The notes beneath the pieces were generated by a model. That model was not told the DNA's origin. It made no database searches and saw nothing but the letters and a program-made list of their open reading frames with translations. Below are positions 1 to 7,310 of a stretch of 27,612 nt of DNA, in pieces. This stretch comes from UBA6165 sp044233745 (lineage in GTDB: Bacteria; Bacteroidota; Bacteroidia; Flavobacteriales_D; Crocinitomicaceae). The DNA lies in the NCBI GenBank assembly GCA_044233745.1, contig JBIIJN010000029.1, forward strand, positions 1 to 27,612, read 5' to 3'. How positions within the stretch are numbered: the first letter of the stretch is position 1; every line of letters starts with the position of its first letter. A program made the position numbers and the translations under genes.

Positions 1-53
1 CTAATACCTTCTCAAATACCAAAACTAATTTCCTAATCCTCTAATTCGGGGTG

Positions 54-86
54 CAAAGATACTCTCTTTTTCTTTCGCTCAACAAA
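54..86 (-). promoter_or_regulatory. Bacteroidota-type promoter for a gene off the left edge (proximal copy)
   Basis: On the minus strand TATCTTTG (61 to 54) matches the -7 consensus TAnnTTTG. TTTGTTG lies upstream (86 to 80), giving 21 bp from TTTG or 18 bp from TTG, which suits the -33 element. No ATG follows on the minus strand within the window, so the gene it serves starts beyond base 1. Confidence 0.6.
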
Positions 87-173
87 AAAATAAAAAAAAA
101 TTGAGACCCCGATCAGTAATAAGTAACGCTCTCCATAAAATCTTTCACCAAAAACTCCCTAGAAAAGCGGGTG

Positions 174-203
174 CAAAGATACGTACTCTTTCTTTACTAA
201 CAA
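174..203 (-). promoter_or_regulatory. Bacteroidota-type promoter for a gene off the left edge (distal copy)
   Basis: TATCTTTG on the minus strand (181 to 174) matches TAnnTTTG, with TTG at 203 to 201 and a 19-bp spacer. The 14 bases 169-182 are identical to 49-62, exactly 120 bp away, and the purine-rich minus-strand spacer is also alike, so the two promoters look like a tandem duplication. The 1-267 interval otherwise shows only A/T runs and no gene. Confidence 0.58.
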
Positions 204-267
204 CACCCTTTTTATATTTTTTTTGAAAAAAGTTTTGTCAAAAACGTAAGTGGTTTATTGCTAAGTA

Positions 268-1242
268 TTAACAATGAGATAAAATTTCAATAACCCGGAG
301 TTTACTTGTATCAATTGGGTTGTTCTGAGCAATTGCTAAATCAAAAGGAAGCGAAATTACATCATTTCCTTTAACACCATAGGCACAACCATAGGTGCCA
401 TTTATAAGATCCTCCGTTGCCTTAACGCCTAAACGACTCGCCAAGATACGGTCGTAGGCGGATGGATTACCGCCACGCTGCATGTGCCCTAAAACAGATG
501 CGCGCACATCAAAATCAGCCAATTGCGCTTTTACCCTATTCATAATCTCAATAGCGCCACCGGCATCATCACCCTCTGACACCAAAATAATCGATGACTT
601 CTTTTGACCTCGAATCCGTTTCAAATAGACTACGATGGAATCAATATCTGTGAGCTCTTCAGGAATTAGTGCCATTTCTGCTCCAATAGCGATGCCAGCA
701 TCTAAACCAATGAATCCTGTATGTCTGCCCATAACCTCAACAAAAAACACACGATGGTGCGAGGAAGCAGTATCTCTAATTTTATCAACGGCTTCTACAA
801 CGGTATTCAGCGCAGTATCAAAACCTATAGTGGCGTCAGTGCCATAAATATCATTATCAATAGTGCCGGGTAATCCGTTTATTGGAATTCCATATTCATT
901 CTGAAAAGTCAAAGCACCTTTGTATGATCCGTCACCACCAATAACAATTAGTCCGTCAATTTCCATTCTTTTCAGATTATTGTATGCCAATGCTCGTCCT
1001 TCAGCGCTTAGAAAATCTTTACTTCTAGCACTTCCTAAAAATGTGCCGCCCCGTTGAATAATATTGCCGACATCGGAAAACGACAGCTCATTCATCAAAC
1101 CATCTATCATGCCTTGATAACCATTTAATATGCCAACTACAGAAACCTTATTATATAGAGCAGTACGAACTACGGCACGGATGGCAGCATTCATGCCGGG
1201 AGAATCGCCACCAGAAGTAAATACACCAATTTTTCTCATCAT
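268..1242 (-). CDS. pfkA: ATP-dependent 6-phosphofructokinase
   Basis: This enzyme phosphorylates fructose 6-phosphate to fructose 1,6-bisphosphate, the committing step of glycolysis, in the cytoplasm. The product (324 residues from the chosen start) has the full set of PfkA motifs: GGDSPGMNAAIR near the N-terminus for nucleotide binding, GGDGSYKGA, PGTIDND with the catalytic aspartate, GRHTGFIG and LGHMQRGG. Gly in GGDGS and Gly in PGTIDND point to ATP rather than pyrophosphate as phosphoryl donor (established for the family). An in-frame ATG at 1290 would add 16 residues unlike any PfkA N-terminus, so I chose the MM pair at 1242/1239, which gives the usual family length. It stands alone and diverges from the ECF sigma gene at 1314. 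No clear promoter was found upstream. Confidence 0.96.
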   Translation of the reverse strand: MMRKIGVFTSGGDSPGMNAAIRAVVRTALYNKVSVVGILNGYQGMIDGLMNELSFSDVGNIIQRGGTFLGSARSKDFLSAEGRALAYNNLKRMEIDGLIVIGGDGSYKGALTFQNEYGIPINGLPGTIDNDIYGTDATIGFDTALNTVVEAVDKIRDTASSHHRVFFVEVMGRHTGFIGLDAGIAIGAEMALIPEELTDIDSIVVYLKRIRGQKKSSIILVSEGDDAGGAIEIMNRVKAQLADFDVRASVLGHMQRGGNPSAYDRILASRLGVKATEDLINGTYGCAYGVKGNDVISLPFDLAIAQNNPIDTSKLRVIEILSHC

Positions 1243-1313
1243 CTTTAAATTAATTCCAAGTATATTTATGGAATATTGATTAATTTGCATCTAAATATTT
1301 AAATACAACAACA

Positions 1314-1883
1314 TTGTTGCCAAACCACAAATATAACCAATATACAGATGACGATTTGATTGCGGAATATAAACGGAATCAAAATCAACTAATCATCGGG
1401 GAATTGTATGCCAGATATGGGCACTTGGTATTTGGTGTTTGCCTAAAAATCGTTAAAAACAGGCAGGACTGTGAAGACCTCACGATGCAAATATTTCAAA
1501 GTATGGGAACTAAGCTACGACAGCACACGATTACCTACTTCAAATCTTGGCTATATCAATTGACGCGAAACGAATGTCTGATGCTCTTGAGAAAAACAAG
1601 AAAAACCCATGAGTTTGAGTTGAATGAGAACATACATGTCCCTGTTGAGCAATCGGAAGCGGATAACATTAATAGTGACTGCTTTGAAGTTAATCTTGTT
1701 GAAGCCATGAAAGCATTGAAAGAAGAACAACGCCTATCTATTGATTTGTTTTACAAGCAAGAAAAAAGTTATGTTCAGATTGCCCAAGAAACACAATGGG
1801 AATTGAATAAAGTGAAAAGCTATATTCAAAATGCTAAAAGAAATTTGAAAATACTCCTAGAAAACATGTGTAATGGAAAATAA
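1314..1883 (+). CDS. ECF-type sigma-70 family RNA polymerase sigma factor
   Basis: This 189-residue protein should direct RNA polymerase to a small set of promoters. Region 2 is visible around residues 29-65 (LYARYGHLVFGVCLKIVKN, then DCEDLTMQIFQSM), and region 4, the -35-binding helix-turn-helix, around residues 136-185 (LKEEQRLSIDLFYKQEKSYV, then IAQETQWELNKVKSYI). The reading frame has no ATG before region 2. The start is TTG at 1314 or the adjacent TTG at 1317, bounded by an in-frame stop at 1281. Its stop overlaps the start of the next gene by 11 bp, so the two are probably translationally coupled and the neighbour is the natural candidate for its regulator. The target regulon is unknown. 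Confidence 0.88.
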   Translation: MLPNHKYNQYTDDDLIAEYKRNQNQLIIGELYARYGHLVFGVCLKIVKNRQDCEDLTMQIFQSMGTKLRQHTITYFKSWLYQLTRNECLMLLRKTRKTHEFELNENIHVPVEQSEADNINSDCFEVNLVEAMKALKEEQRLSIDLFYKQEKSYVQIAQETQWELNKVKSYIQNAKRNLKILLENMCNGK

Positions 1884-3009
1884 GCTCGTTGATAAAATAT
1901 TTGGTGGAAAATCTACGCTGAGTAGGCGAGAAACAGACGCTGCTATACAAGGTGAAGAAAATTCAAATCATAGCCTTGCGTCTAAACTTATCGATTTAAC
2001 TCCATTTGAAGCTGAGGCCCTTGCGGGATTTAGTCAAGAGACATTGAACACCTCGGCATTGGAGGCATTGGATCAAAAAATGCAAAATTATTCAACCTCC
2101 AAATCTACCAATGGATTTGAAACCTGGTTTTTAGGCATGTGGTCATTGGTTTTTGTTGCGCTTATTGCCCTACCATTGATCACTAAAAATGAGGATGGGC
2201 CTGTGGTGCTTTCCGACCAGAATGGTGATTCGGGTTTGCTTGCAGATAAAAACAATTCAGTTGAAGATGACCAAAATTTATCATTGGAATCAACAGTCGT
2301 AATAAATGAGGAACGATTTGCTGTTCTTGCTCCACTAAAAAGCACGAAAACAAATGCGTCTGTAAACCAGCCAACTCTATCGGGAGGGAATCCGCCAAAC
2401 CCAAATGTTCAAGATGTGCCAGCACGAATGGAAGTGAAAACAGCTGAACTCATCCAAATCAGGGCCAAAGAAACAGCCATCAAAAAACCAAAGACCAAAG
2501 AAACTGCTTTGGCGAATTATATTTTCATTGATTTCAGCGAAATCAGAGCTAAAAATACCATCAAAACAGAACCGAACTTAACTGGAGCGCGAGCAGATGT
2601 TGTCAATTCGGATGTTAAACCAGATCCTTTGGCCCCAATTTCGACCGACCTGGAAATACCTTACAATACTTATCTCGAGGAAACCGCATATCTGATGCAG
2701 CAAAACAAATTCAAAGAAGCACTTTTGAGATTCAACGTAATTCTAAAGCACTACCCAACAGACGAAAACGGTTTGTTTTACGGTGCCTATTGTCTGTTTC
2801 AACTTAAGCGATATCAAGAAAGTTTGGATTACTTGGAGCAATTGAAGAAATCGCCCTATGCCAATTTTGATGAAGAAGCCGAATGGTACACGTTTAAATG
2901 TTATAACAAGCTAAACAGGTATTCAGAAGGAGAACGTTTGGCAATTCGAATTGCCGAACAGGGAGGATTTTACAGTGATCAAGCCCGAGAATTCCTTAAA
3001 AAACGTTGA
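1873..3009 (+). CDS. single-TM protein with C-terminal TPR repeats, probable partner of the ECF sigma factor
   Basis: The 378-residue product has no signal peptide. A cytoplasmic N-terminus (1-84) contains TPFEAEALAGF, resembling the D-P-F-x-x-(E/D)-A-L-x-G-(F/Y) motif that I recall from N-termini of Bacteroidota anti-sigma-like and TonB-like proteins. One hydrophobic helix (about 85-103, WFLGMWSLVFVALIALPLI) follows. A low-complexity periplasmic stretch comes next, then two to three TPR-like helical pairs from about residue 260 to the end (QQNKFKEALLRFNVIL, FQLKRYQESLDYLEQL, NKLNRYSEGERLAIRI). It overlaps the sigma gene by 11 bp. I infer that it anchors or inhibits the sigma factor and senses something in the periplasm through the TPRs. 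It lacks an obvious zinc-binding HCC anti-sigma motif, so the anti-sigma role is inference. Its 3' end overlaps the convergent gene by 31 bp. Confidence 0.75.
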   Translation: MENKLVDKIFGGKSTLSRRETDAAIQGEENSNHSLASKLIDLTPFEAEALAGFSQETLNTSALEALDQKMQNYSTSKSTNGFETWFLGMWSLVFVALIALPLITKNEDGPVVLSDQNGDSGLLADKNNSVEDDQNLSLESTVVINEERFAVLAPLKSTKTNASVNQPTLSGGNPPNPNVQDVPARMEVKTAELIQIRAKETAIKKPKTKETALANYIFIDFSEIRAKNTIKTEPNLTGARADVVNSDVKPDPLAPISTDLEIPYNTYLEETAYLMQQNKFKEALLRFNVILKHYPTDENGLFYGAYCLFQLKRYQESLDYLEQLKKSPYANFDEEAEWYTFKCYNKLNRYSEGERLAIRIAEQGGFYSDQAREFLKKR

Positions 3010-3569
3010 TATTCTCTTTTGCTTTTCCCCCTTAAATGTTCATTATTGGCATAAGTGATAAACACCAAAAAACGTTTTTCCCATTGTTTGTTGAGTTTCT
3101 TATTGGATACACGTAGCTCTTTGGCCAACTGTTCCAATTTGGGCTCACCATAATTCATCCAAACATGAAAACATTGAACCGCCATTTTGAGTTGTAAATC
3201 TGGAGCCCACAGTTTGTAGTGCACAATCATGAACTTCGAAAAATCCCGAAAACTTTCACAGCCCCAATCATAGCGCATCAGATTGTGTTCCCTTTTTAAA
3301 GCAAAAACAGTTGCGTTTGGCAAATCTAAGTTTTTAAAATACAACAGTCGATTATCATCAGCGGTTAGAAAAACACAAAAAGCATCTTGCAAATCGCGGG
3401 GTTTGATGTTTCCAAATTTGTATAAGTCGTGATTGCCATTGGATAAAAACTTCTTGGATTTAAAATATACTGAATTTGAATCAACGCGTTCTTCAGCCAA
3501 AGCCATCGTAGAAAGCCATGTGCTTATAAACAAAACCAAAAGTTGTAAAGAATAAAGATTAGTTTTCAT
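2979..3569 (-). CDS. hypothetical exported protein
   Basis: I do not recognise this 196-residue protein. It begins with a convincing signal peptide (MKTNLYSLQLLVLFISTWLS, cleavage probably after MALA near residue 25). The mature part is basic towards the C-terminus and rich in aromatic residues, with two cysteines (in DAFCVFL and DWGCESF) and a third in VQCFHVW. It lies 41 bp downstream of the patatin/barrel gene on the same strand and is probably co-transcribed with it. Its last 31 bp overlap the convergent TPR gene. The ATG start is supported by the signal peptide. It could be a periplasmic accessory of the patatin protein, but nothing in the sequence shows this. Confidence 0.65.
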   Translation of the reverse strand: MKTNLYSLQLLVLFISTWLSTMALAEERVDSNSVYFKSKKFLSNGNHDLYKFGNIKPRDLQDAFCVFLTADDNRLLYFKNLDLPNATVFALKREHNLMRYDWGCESFRDFSKFMIVHYKLWAPDLQLKMAVQCFHVWMNYGEPKLEQLAKELRVSNKKLNKQWEKRFLVFITYANNEHLRGKSKREYQRFLRNSRA

Positions 3570-3610
3570 AATTGAAAACCAAATAAGTTAAACGGGTTAG
3601 AATAGTTACA

Positions 3611-5890
3611 TTATCGAATTGCCCTAGAATTAAACAAAACATAACCATAGCTCAACAGGAAAGAAAACGGTTGCGTTTGCTCTGGAAAATAATTGAGTGT
3701 TGCTCTAAAAGGTCCAATGGGCGATTGAAAAATCAAAGAAGCTGAACCCATAAATTTGGGCAATAGTTGGTATTGCGAATAGCCGAAAGTGCCATCATCG
3801 TCGCGCCGCAACACAATAAAAGGCTGAAATGCATAGGCGTCTAACCTGAATTCAAGACGATTAAACAAACTAACAATTTGGTTAACTCCTGCACCAACAT
3901 ACTGAGGCGTTCGATATTCCGCTAAGAAAAATGTGCCTGCGTCTGGTATGGGGGCAAACTCAGTAATTGAAAGCAAAGTGGCTACATAATTCCGAAACAA
4001 GGACTGGCTATTAAAAGCACCGAGGGCATGCACTCCAAACTTGTAGCGTTTGATAGAGGAAAAATACTTTCGAGTTTCAATCTGCACGTTGACCCATTGA
4101 TGGTCGAAAAATTCATCGAACGGAATGGGGGCTGTTGAACCAGAGACAGTGTGTTCGATTCCCTTTACATAGCGAATTCTCAAATGAAATAGACTGCCTT
4201 CGGAGGCAAATTGCTTGCGATTCAAGGAGTTGTGCTCAATCGAAAACTGCACCGAGTTGCCGTAGAAATTAGTCAAATCTGCCGTGTCTGCAGCCGTAAA
4301 ATTTTCGGTTTGGTAATATCTATCGCTTAAATCAAAGTAACGATAATCCAAGCCAGCGCGCACGGTCATTGAAAGTGGAATTCTCACTCTCGCCCCATAA
4401 TACATTTCTTCCTGAATCAAAAAAGAGGGTTTTTCCGGTTCAAAAAATGTGGCAAAACTTCGAAAATAGTCCCAGCGATTCAGAACAAAATAAGGCGTAA
4501 CTACAAAAGGAAAGCGCGTTGGCACATGAAAATCCAAACTCACCTTTCCGGAGCCGTAAAATTTACCGAAGTAAGATTCCACGTGGGCGCGCCAGGCAAA
4601 ACGATTCAAATGGTAATAGGTCAGGCCTACATATCCAATGTTTACTGGACGCGAAGAAAAATGTCCGCCAACAGACAAACTAAAGTCTTTGGCTTTTTTC
4701 ACTTGCAAGCGCAAATGATGTGTTGAATCGTCTTTAAGTTCAACATCAGGCAGCACATAACGAATTTGAGGTGTGCCGTAAAGCTGGAAATAGTATTTTT
4801 TCAAATCTTCTTCACTCATCGGCTTTTTAGCCAGACGTTTGTTGAGCGGAAAATTTACAAAAGGAGCGCCGTTCTTTTTTTCGTAGGAAGCATGGGCGCT
4901 TGTTATCTTGAGTGGTTTAACATTTTTAGAAAAGGCTGCTCTTTTTGCGTTGCGTTCTTGTATTTCTACTTCCCGGGGAACGTACATCTTTATGGAGTCG
5001 ATGTGTTTTAATGTATTTTCATAACCAATTTGAATGGCTTCTCGAACTTTATCGAAGTCAAAAGTACCAATGCTCATATCGTGTTTAATCAGAATTCCAG
5101 CATCACAAGGTATTTCAAACTTTGTTTCCCGCACCATAGCGGCACGCATTTGCGACATCAAATCATCTTCAAAAGGTGTGATTGAATTATCCGAAACATT
5201 AGAGCCAATGATATAATCTGGATTAAAATCATAATACATCACGTCTGCAGGAAAGTTGTTGTAGAGTCCTCCATCAAACATCAAAACGCCATTTATCGTA
5301 ATGGGATTGATATAAAATGGAAAAGTCATCGAAGCACGCACGGCATGGTTGAGATTACCGTTTCTAAAAATCACTTCTTTTTTATTCTTTATGTCTGATG
5401 CAACACAGCGATAGGGCACAAAAAGACTGTCAAAGTTCTGAAAACGAGAAGCACCAATCACACCAAAAACGCGCAGCATATCAAAATCAAAGAGCGCAGG
5501 AGTAACAAGGTTGGTGGGCAAACTTTTGAAAAACACGCTGTCTTTGCTAAACGATAAATTAACCATGGACGCATTCTCATCTTCGCGACGCAAGTGGAAT
5601 TTATATTTACGTTCAACCTCTCCATTGGCCATACGCATAAATTCATCAGAAATTGCGATGGCTTCTATTTGTTGAATTGACAAGCCACAGGCATACATAG
5701 CGCCTACCAATGCACCAGCAGATGTGCCCGTTATGTAATCGATAGGGATGTTACGTTCCTCCAGCGCTTTCAGGACACCGATATGGGCAAATCCGGCAGC
5801 CCCACCTCCGCTCAAAACCAAACCTACGCGTTGGGCGTAATTGGTTGAAAAGCATAGCAAGAATAACGCAACACTGAAAAAAATCCGCAT
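3611..5890 (-). CDS. patatin-like phospholipase fused to an outer-membrane beta-barrel (type Vd / PlpD-like)
   Basis: The 759-residue product starts with a signal peptide (MRIFFSVALFLLCFSTNYAQ). A patatin lipase domain at about 21-310 has the oxyanion loop GGGAAG (28-33), nucleophile elbow GTSAG (Ser57) and catalytic Asp in DGG (Asp206), so the Ser-Asp dyad is intact. A POTRA-like linker at about 340-400 (KKYYFQLYGTPQIRYVLPDV) precedes a barrel at about 400-759 of the BamA/Omp85 surface-antigen type, with alternating aromatic strands such as FSLSVGGHFSSRPVNIGYVG. This order is that of PlpD-type Vd autotransporters (established family). The enzyme therefore probably hydrolyses phospholipids at the outer membrane, with the patatin domain surface-exposed or released. 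A -7 element precedes it, and a small exported protein follows 41 bp downstream. Confidence 0.9.
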   Translation of the reverse strand: MRIFFSVALFLLCFSTNYAQRVGLVLSGGGAAGFAHIGVLKALEERNIPIDYITGTSAGALVGAMYACGLSIQQIEAIAISDEFMRMANGEVERKYKFHLRREDENASMVNLSFSKDSVFFKSLPTNLVTPALFDFDMLRVFGVIGASRFQNFDSLFVPYRCVASDIKNKKEVIFRNGNLNHAVRASMTFPFYINPITINGVLMFDGGLYNNFPADVMYYDFNPDYIIGSNVSDNSITPFEDDLMSQMRAAMVRETKFEIPCDAGILIKHDMSIGTFDFDKVREAIQIGYENTLKHIDSIKMYVPREVEIQERNAKRAAFSKNVKPLKITSAHASYEKKNGAPFVNFPLNKRLAKKPMSEEDLKKYYFQLYGTPQIRYVLPDVELKDDSTHHLRLQVKKAKDFSLSVGGHFSSRPVNIGYVGLTYYHLNRFAWRAHVESYFGKFYGSGKVSLDFHVPTRFPFVVTPYFVLNRWDYFRSFATFFEPEKPSFLIQEEMYYGARVRIPLSMTVRAGLDYRYFDLSDRYYQTENFTAADTADLTNFYGNSVQFSIEHNSLNRKQFASEGSLFHLRIRYVKGIEHTVSGSTAPIPFDEFFDHQWVNVQIETRKYFSSIKRYKFGVHALGAFNSQSLFRNYVATLLSITEFAPIPDAGTFFLAEYRTPQYVGAGVNQIVSLFNRLEFRLDAYAFQPFIVLRRDDDGTFGYSQYQLLPKFMGSASLIFQSPIGPFRATLNYFPEQTQPFSFLLSYGYVLFNSRAIR

Positions 5891-5907
5891 AAGAAATTAT
5901 TGATGAA

Positions 5908-5915
5908 CAAATCTA
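5908..5915 (-). promoter_or_regulatory. -7 promoter element of the patatin gene
   Basis: Minus-strand TAGATTTG fits TAnnTTTG and ends 17 bp before the ATG of the patatin gene. No TTG was found at the usual -33 distance, so this is a half-supported promoter. Confidence 0.45.
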
Positions 5916-5985
5916 AAGAAATTTTTCGACCTGGGTTTTTAAGAAATGTGGTCTGGCCTCAATTTATGAACAAGACATAGTTGTG

Positions 5986-6111
5986 TTAAAACCTCAGTTC
6001 AATTCCAACATGTGTGTGTGGCATGAAAGAACTTGTCATCAAGAAATAACCTTCGTTGGAGCCAAAGCCCACTGTAAAAATGAAACTTCTGTGAAGAACA
6101 AATATATGCAA
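5986..6111 (-). pseudogene. probable C-terminal remnant of an outer-membrane beta-barrel protein
   Basis: Reading the minus strand into the TAA at 5986-5988 gives about 41 codons. They alternate polar and hydrophobic residues as paired beta strands do (SFIFTVGFGSNEGYFLM, then a turn, then PHTHVGIELRF) and end in a C-terminal phenylalanine, the usual signature of outer-membrane barrels recognised by BamA. There is no plausible ATG start. The frame runs upstream into the divergent methyltransferase gene with no recognisable protein, so the rest of the gene appears lost. Alternatives are a tiny real ORF starting at TTG 6111 or chance. It is called from composition and pattern only. Confidence 0.35.
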
Positions 6112-6131
6112 TTTACCATCCTTTGAATTCG

Positions 6132-6139
6132 TATTTTTG
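6132..6139 (+). promoter_or_regulatory. -7 promoter element abutting the RlmL-type gene start
   Basis: TATTTTTG matches TAnnTTTG and is followed by C, with only four bases between its final G and the ATG at 6144. Since transcription normally starts a few bases after this element, the mRNA is probably leaderless or nearly so. No good -33 TTG was found. Confidence 0.5.
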
Positions 6140-6143
6140 CGCC

Positions 6144-7310
6144 ATGAATATTTTGAACAGCAACGAACGCTTCCACATTACCATAAAAACCGTATTTGGA
6201 TTAGAACCCGCCTTGGAGCAAAACCTTCAAGAATTGGGTTACAAGGAAATCAATGTAATCAACCGAGGAGCACAAATACAAGGAACTTGGGAAGACGTTT
6301 ATCGCTTGAACTATGAATTGCGTTGCGGCATCAGTGTTTTGGTGGAAATAGACCATTTTCGATTTGACAACAAAGATGAATTGTACAAAAACATCCGCGC
6401 AATAAATTGGACACAGCTTTTTGATGGCAGAAAAACATTTGCCATTCGCGGTTTTGCCAGTTCGAAGCTTTTTCCCAATACTCAATTTCCTTTGCTTTTG
6501 GCCAAGGATGCTATAGTGGATGATTTCAGAGCTCGTACCGGTTCCCGACCTGATGTGGATTTGAAAAATGCAGATGTGGTTCTGGATTTGCATATCTTGG
6601 ATAACCATGCAACGGTTTCCATCAATACCTCGGGTGACCCTTTGTTCAAGCGTGGTTACAGAAAAGAAACAGGTTTGGCGCCCTTGAATGAAGTGGTCGC
6701 TGCAGGCATGATTTACATGTCGGGATGGGATAAAAAATCAGCATTCATCGACCCCATGTGTGGTTCTGGCACCTTAGCCATTGAAGCTGCCATGATCGCC
6801 ACCAATACACCCGCTGGCAAATTGCGAGAATCATACACATTCATGCATTTGAAGAATTTCAATAGAACAGTTTGGGATAAAATTGGTGAAACTGCCGACC
6901 AAAAAATCCAGTCTTGTGAAGCCAAAATTTACGCCTCAGATGATAGCGAAATGATGATCAACAAAGCCCGAAGAAACATCCGAACCTTGCCTTTTGCGAG
7001 AAACATTGAACTGAATACCATTGATTTCAGGGATTTCAAAAAGCCAAGCGACACAGGAGTTGTGATTACCAATCCGCCATATGGAGAACGAATAGGTGAA
7101 AATGTTGAGGCGCTTTACAAAGACATGGGCGATTGGATGAAGCAACAGATGGCAGGTTTCAATTGCTGGATTTTGTCCTCAAACAAAGATGCTTTCAATG
7201 CTGTTGGACTCAAAGCCAACCGCACCATCAAAATGTTTAACGGAAGTCTGCCTTGTGATTTCAGGAAATATGAGATTTTTGCAGGGAAGAAAGAAAACGC
7301 TCAGCCTTAA
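6144..7310 (+). CDS. THUMP-domain class I SAM-dependent rRNA guanine N2-methyltransferase (RlmL/YpsC type)
   Basis: The 388-residue cytoplasmic protein has an N-terminal ferredoxin-like region and THUMP RNA-binding domain (about 55-165), then a Rossmann methyltransferase domain. The SAM-binding loop is DPMCGSGT (203-210), an acidic residue sits in the YASDDSEM segment (about 263-270), and the catalytic motif is NPPYGERIG (310-318). NPPY with THUMP is the signature of the UPF0020 group that makes N2-methylguanosine in 23S rRNA, equivalent to the N-terminal half of E. coli RlmL. The C-terminal RlmK half is absent, as usual outside gamma-proteobacteria. An in-frame TTG at 6123 would add seven residues but lies upstream of the -7 element, so ATG 6144 is preferred. 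Its TAA interlocks with the stop of the convergent moxR-type gene. Confidence 0.9.
   Translation: MNILNSNERFHITIKTVFGLEPALEQNLQELGYKEINVINRGAQIQGTWEDVYRLNYELRCGISVLVEIDHFRFDNKDELYKNIRAINWTQLFDGRKTFAIRGFASSKLFPNTQFPLLLAKDAIVDDFRARTGSRPDVDLKNADVVLDLHILDNHATVSINTSGDPLFKRGYRKETGLAPLNEVVAAGMIYMSGWDKKSAFIDPMCGSGTLAIEAAMIATNTPAGKLRESYTFMHLKNFNRTVWDKIGETADQKIQSCEAKIYASDDSEMMINKARRNIRTLPFARNIELNTIDFRDFKKPSDTGVVITNPPYGERIGENVEALYKDMGDWMKQQMAGFNCWILSSNKDAFNAVGLKANRTIKMFNGSLPCDFRKYEIFAGKKENAQP

Noticed and set aside
1243..1290. N-terminal extension of PfkA from ATG 1290
   Set aside because: The 16 extra residues do not resemble any PfkA N-terminus, while the MM pair at 1242/1239 gives the family length.
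6201..6608. 135-codon minus-strand frame inside the methyltransferase gene
   Set aside because: It is fully antisense to a strongly supported gene and shows no recognisable domain.
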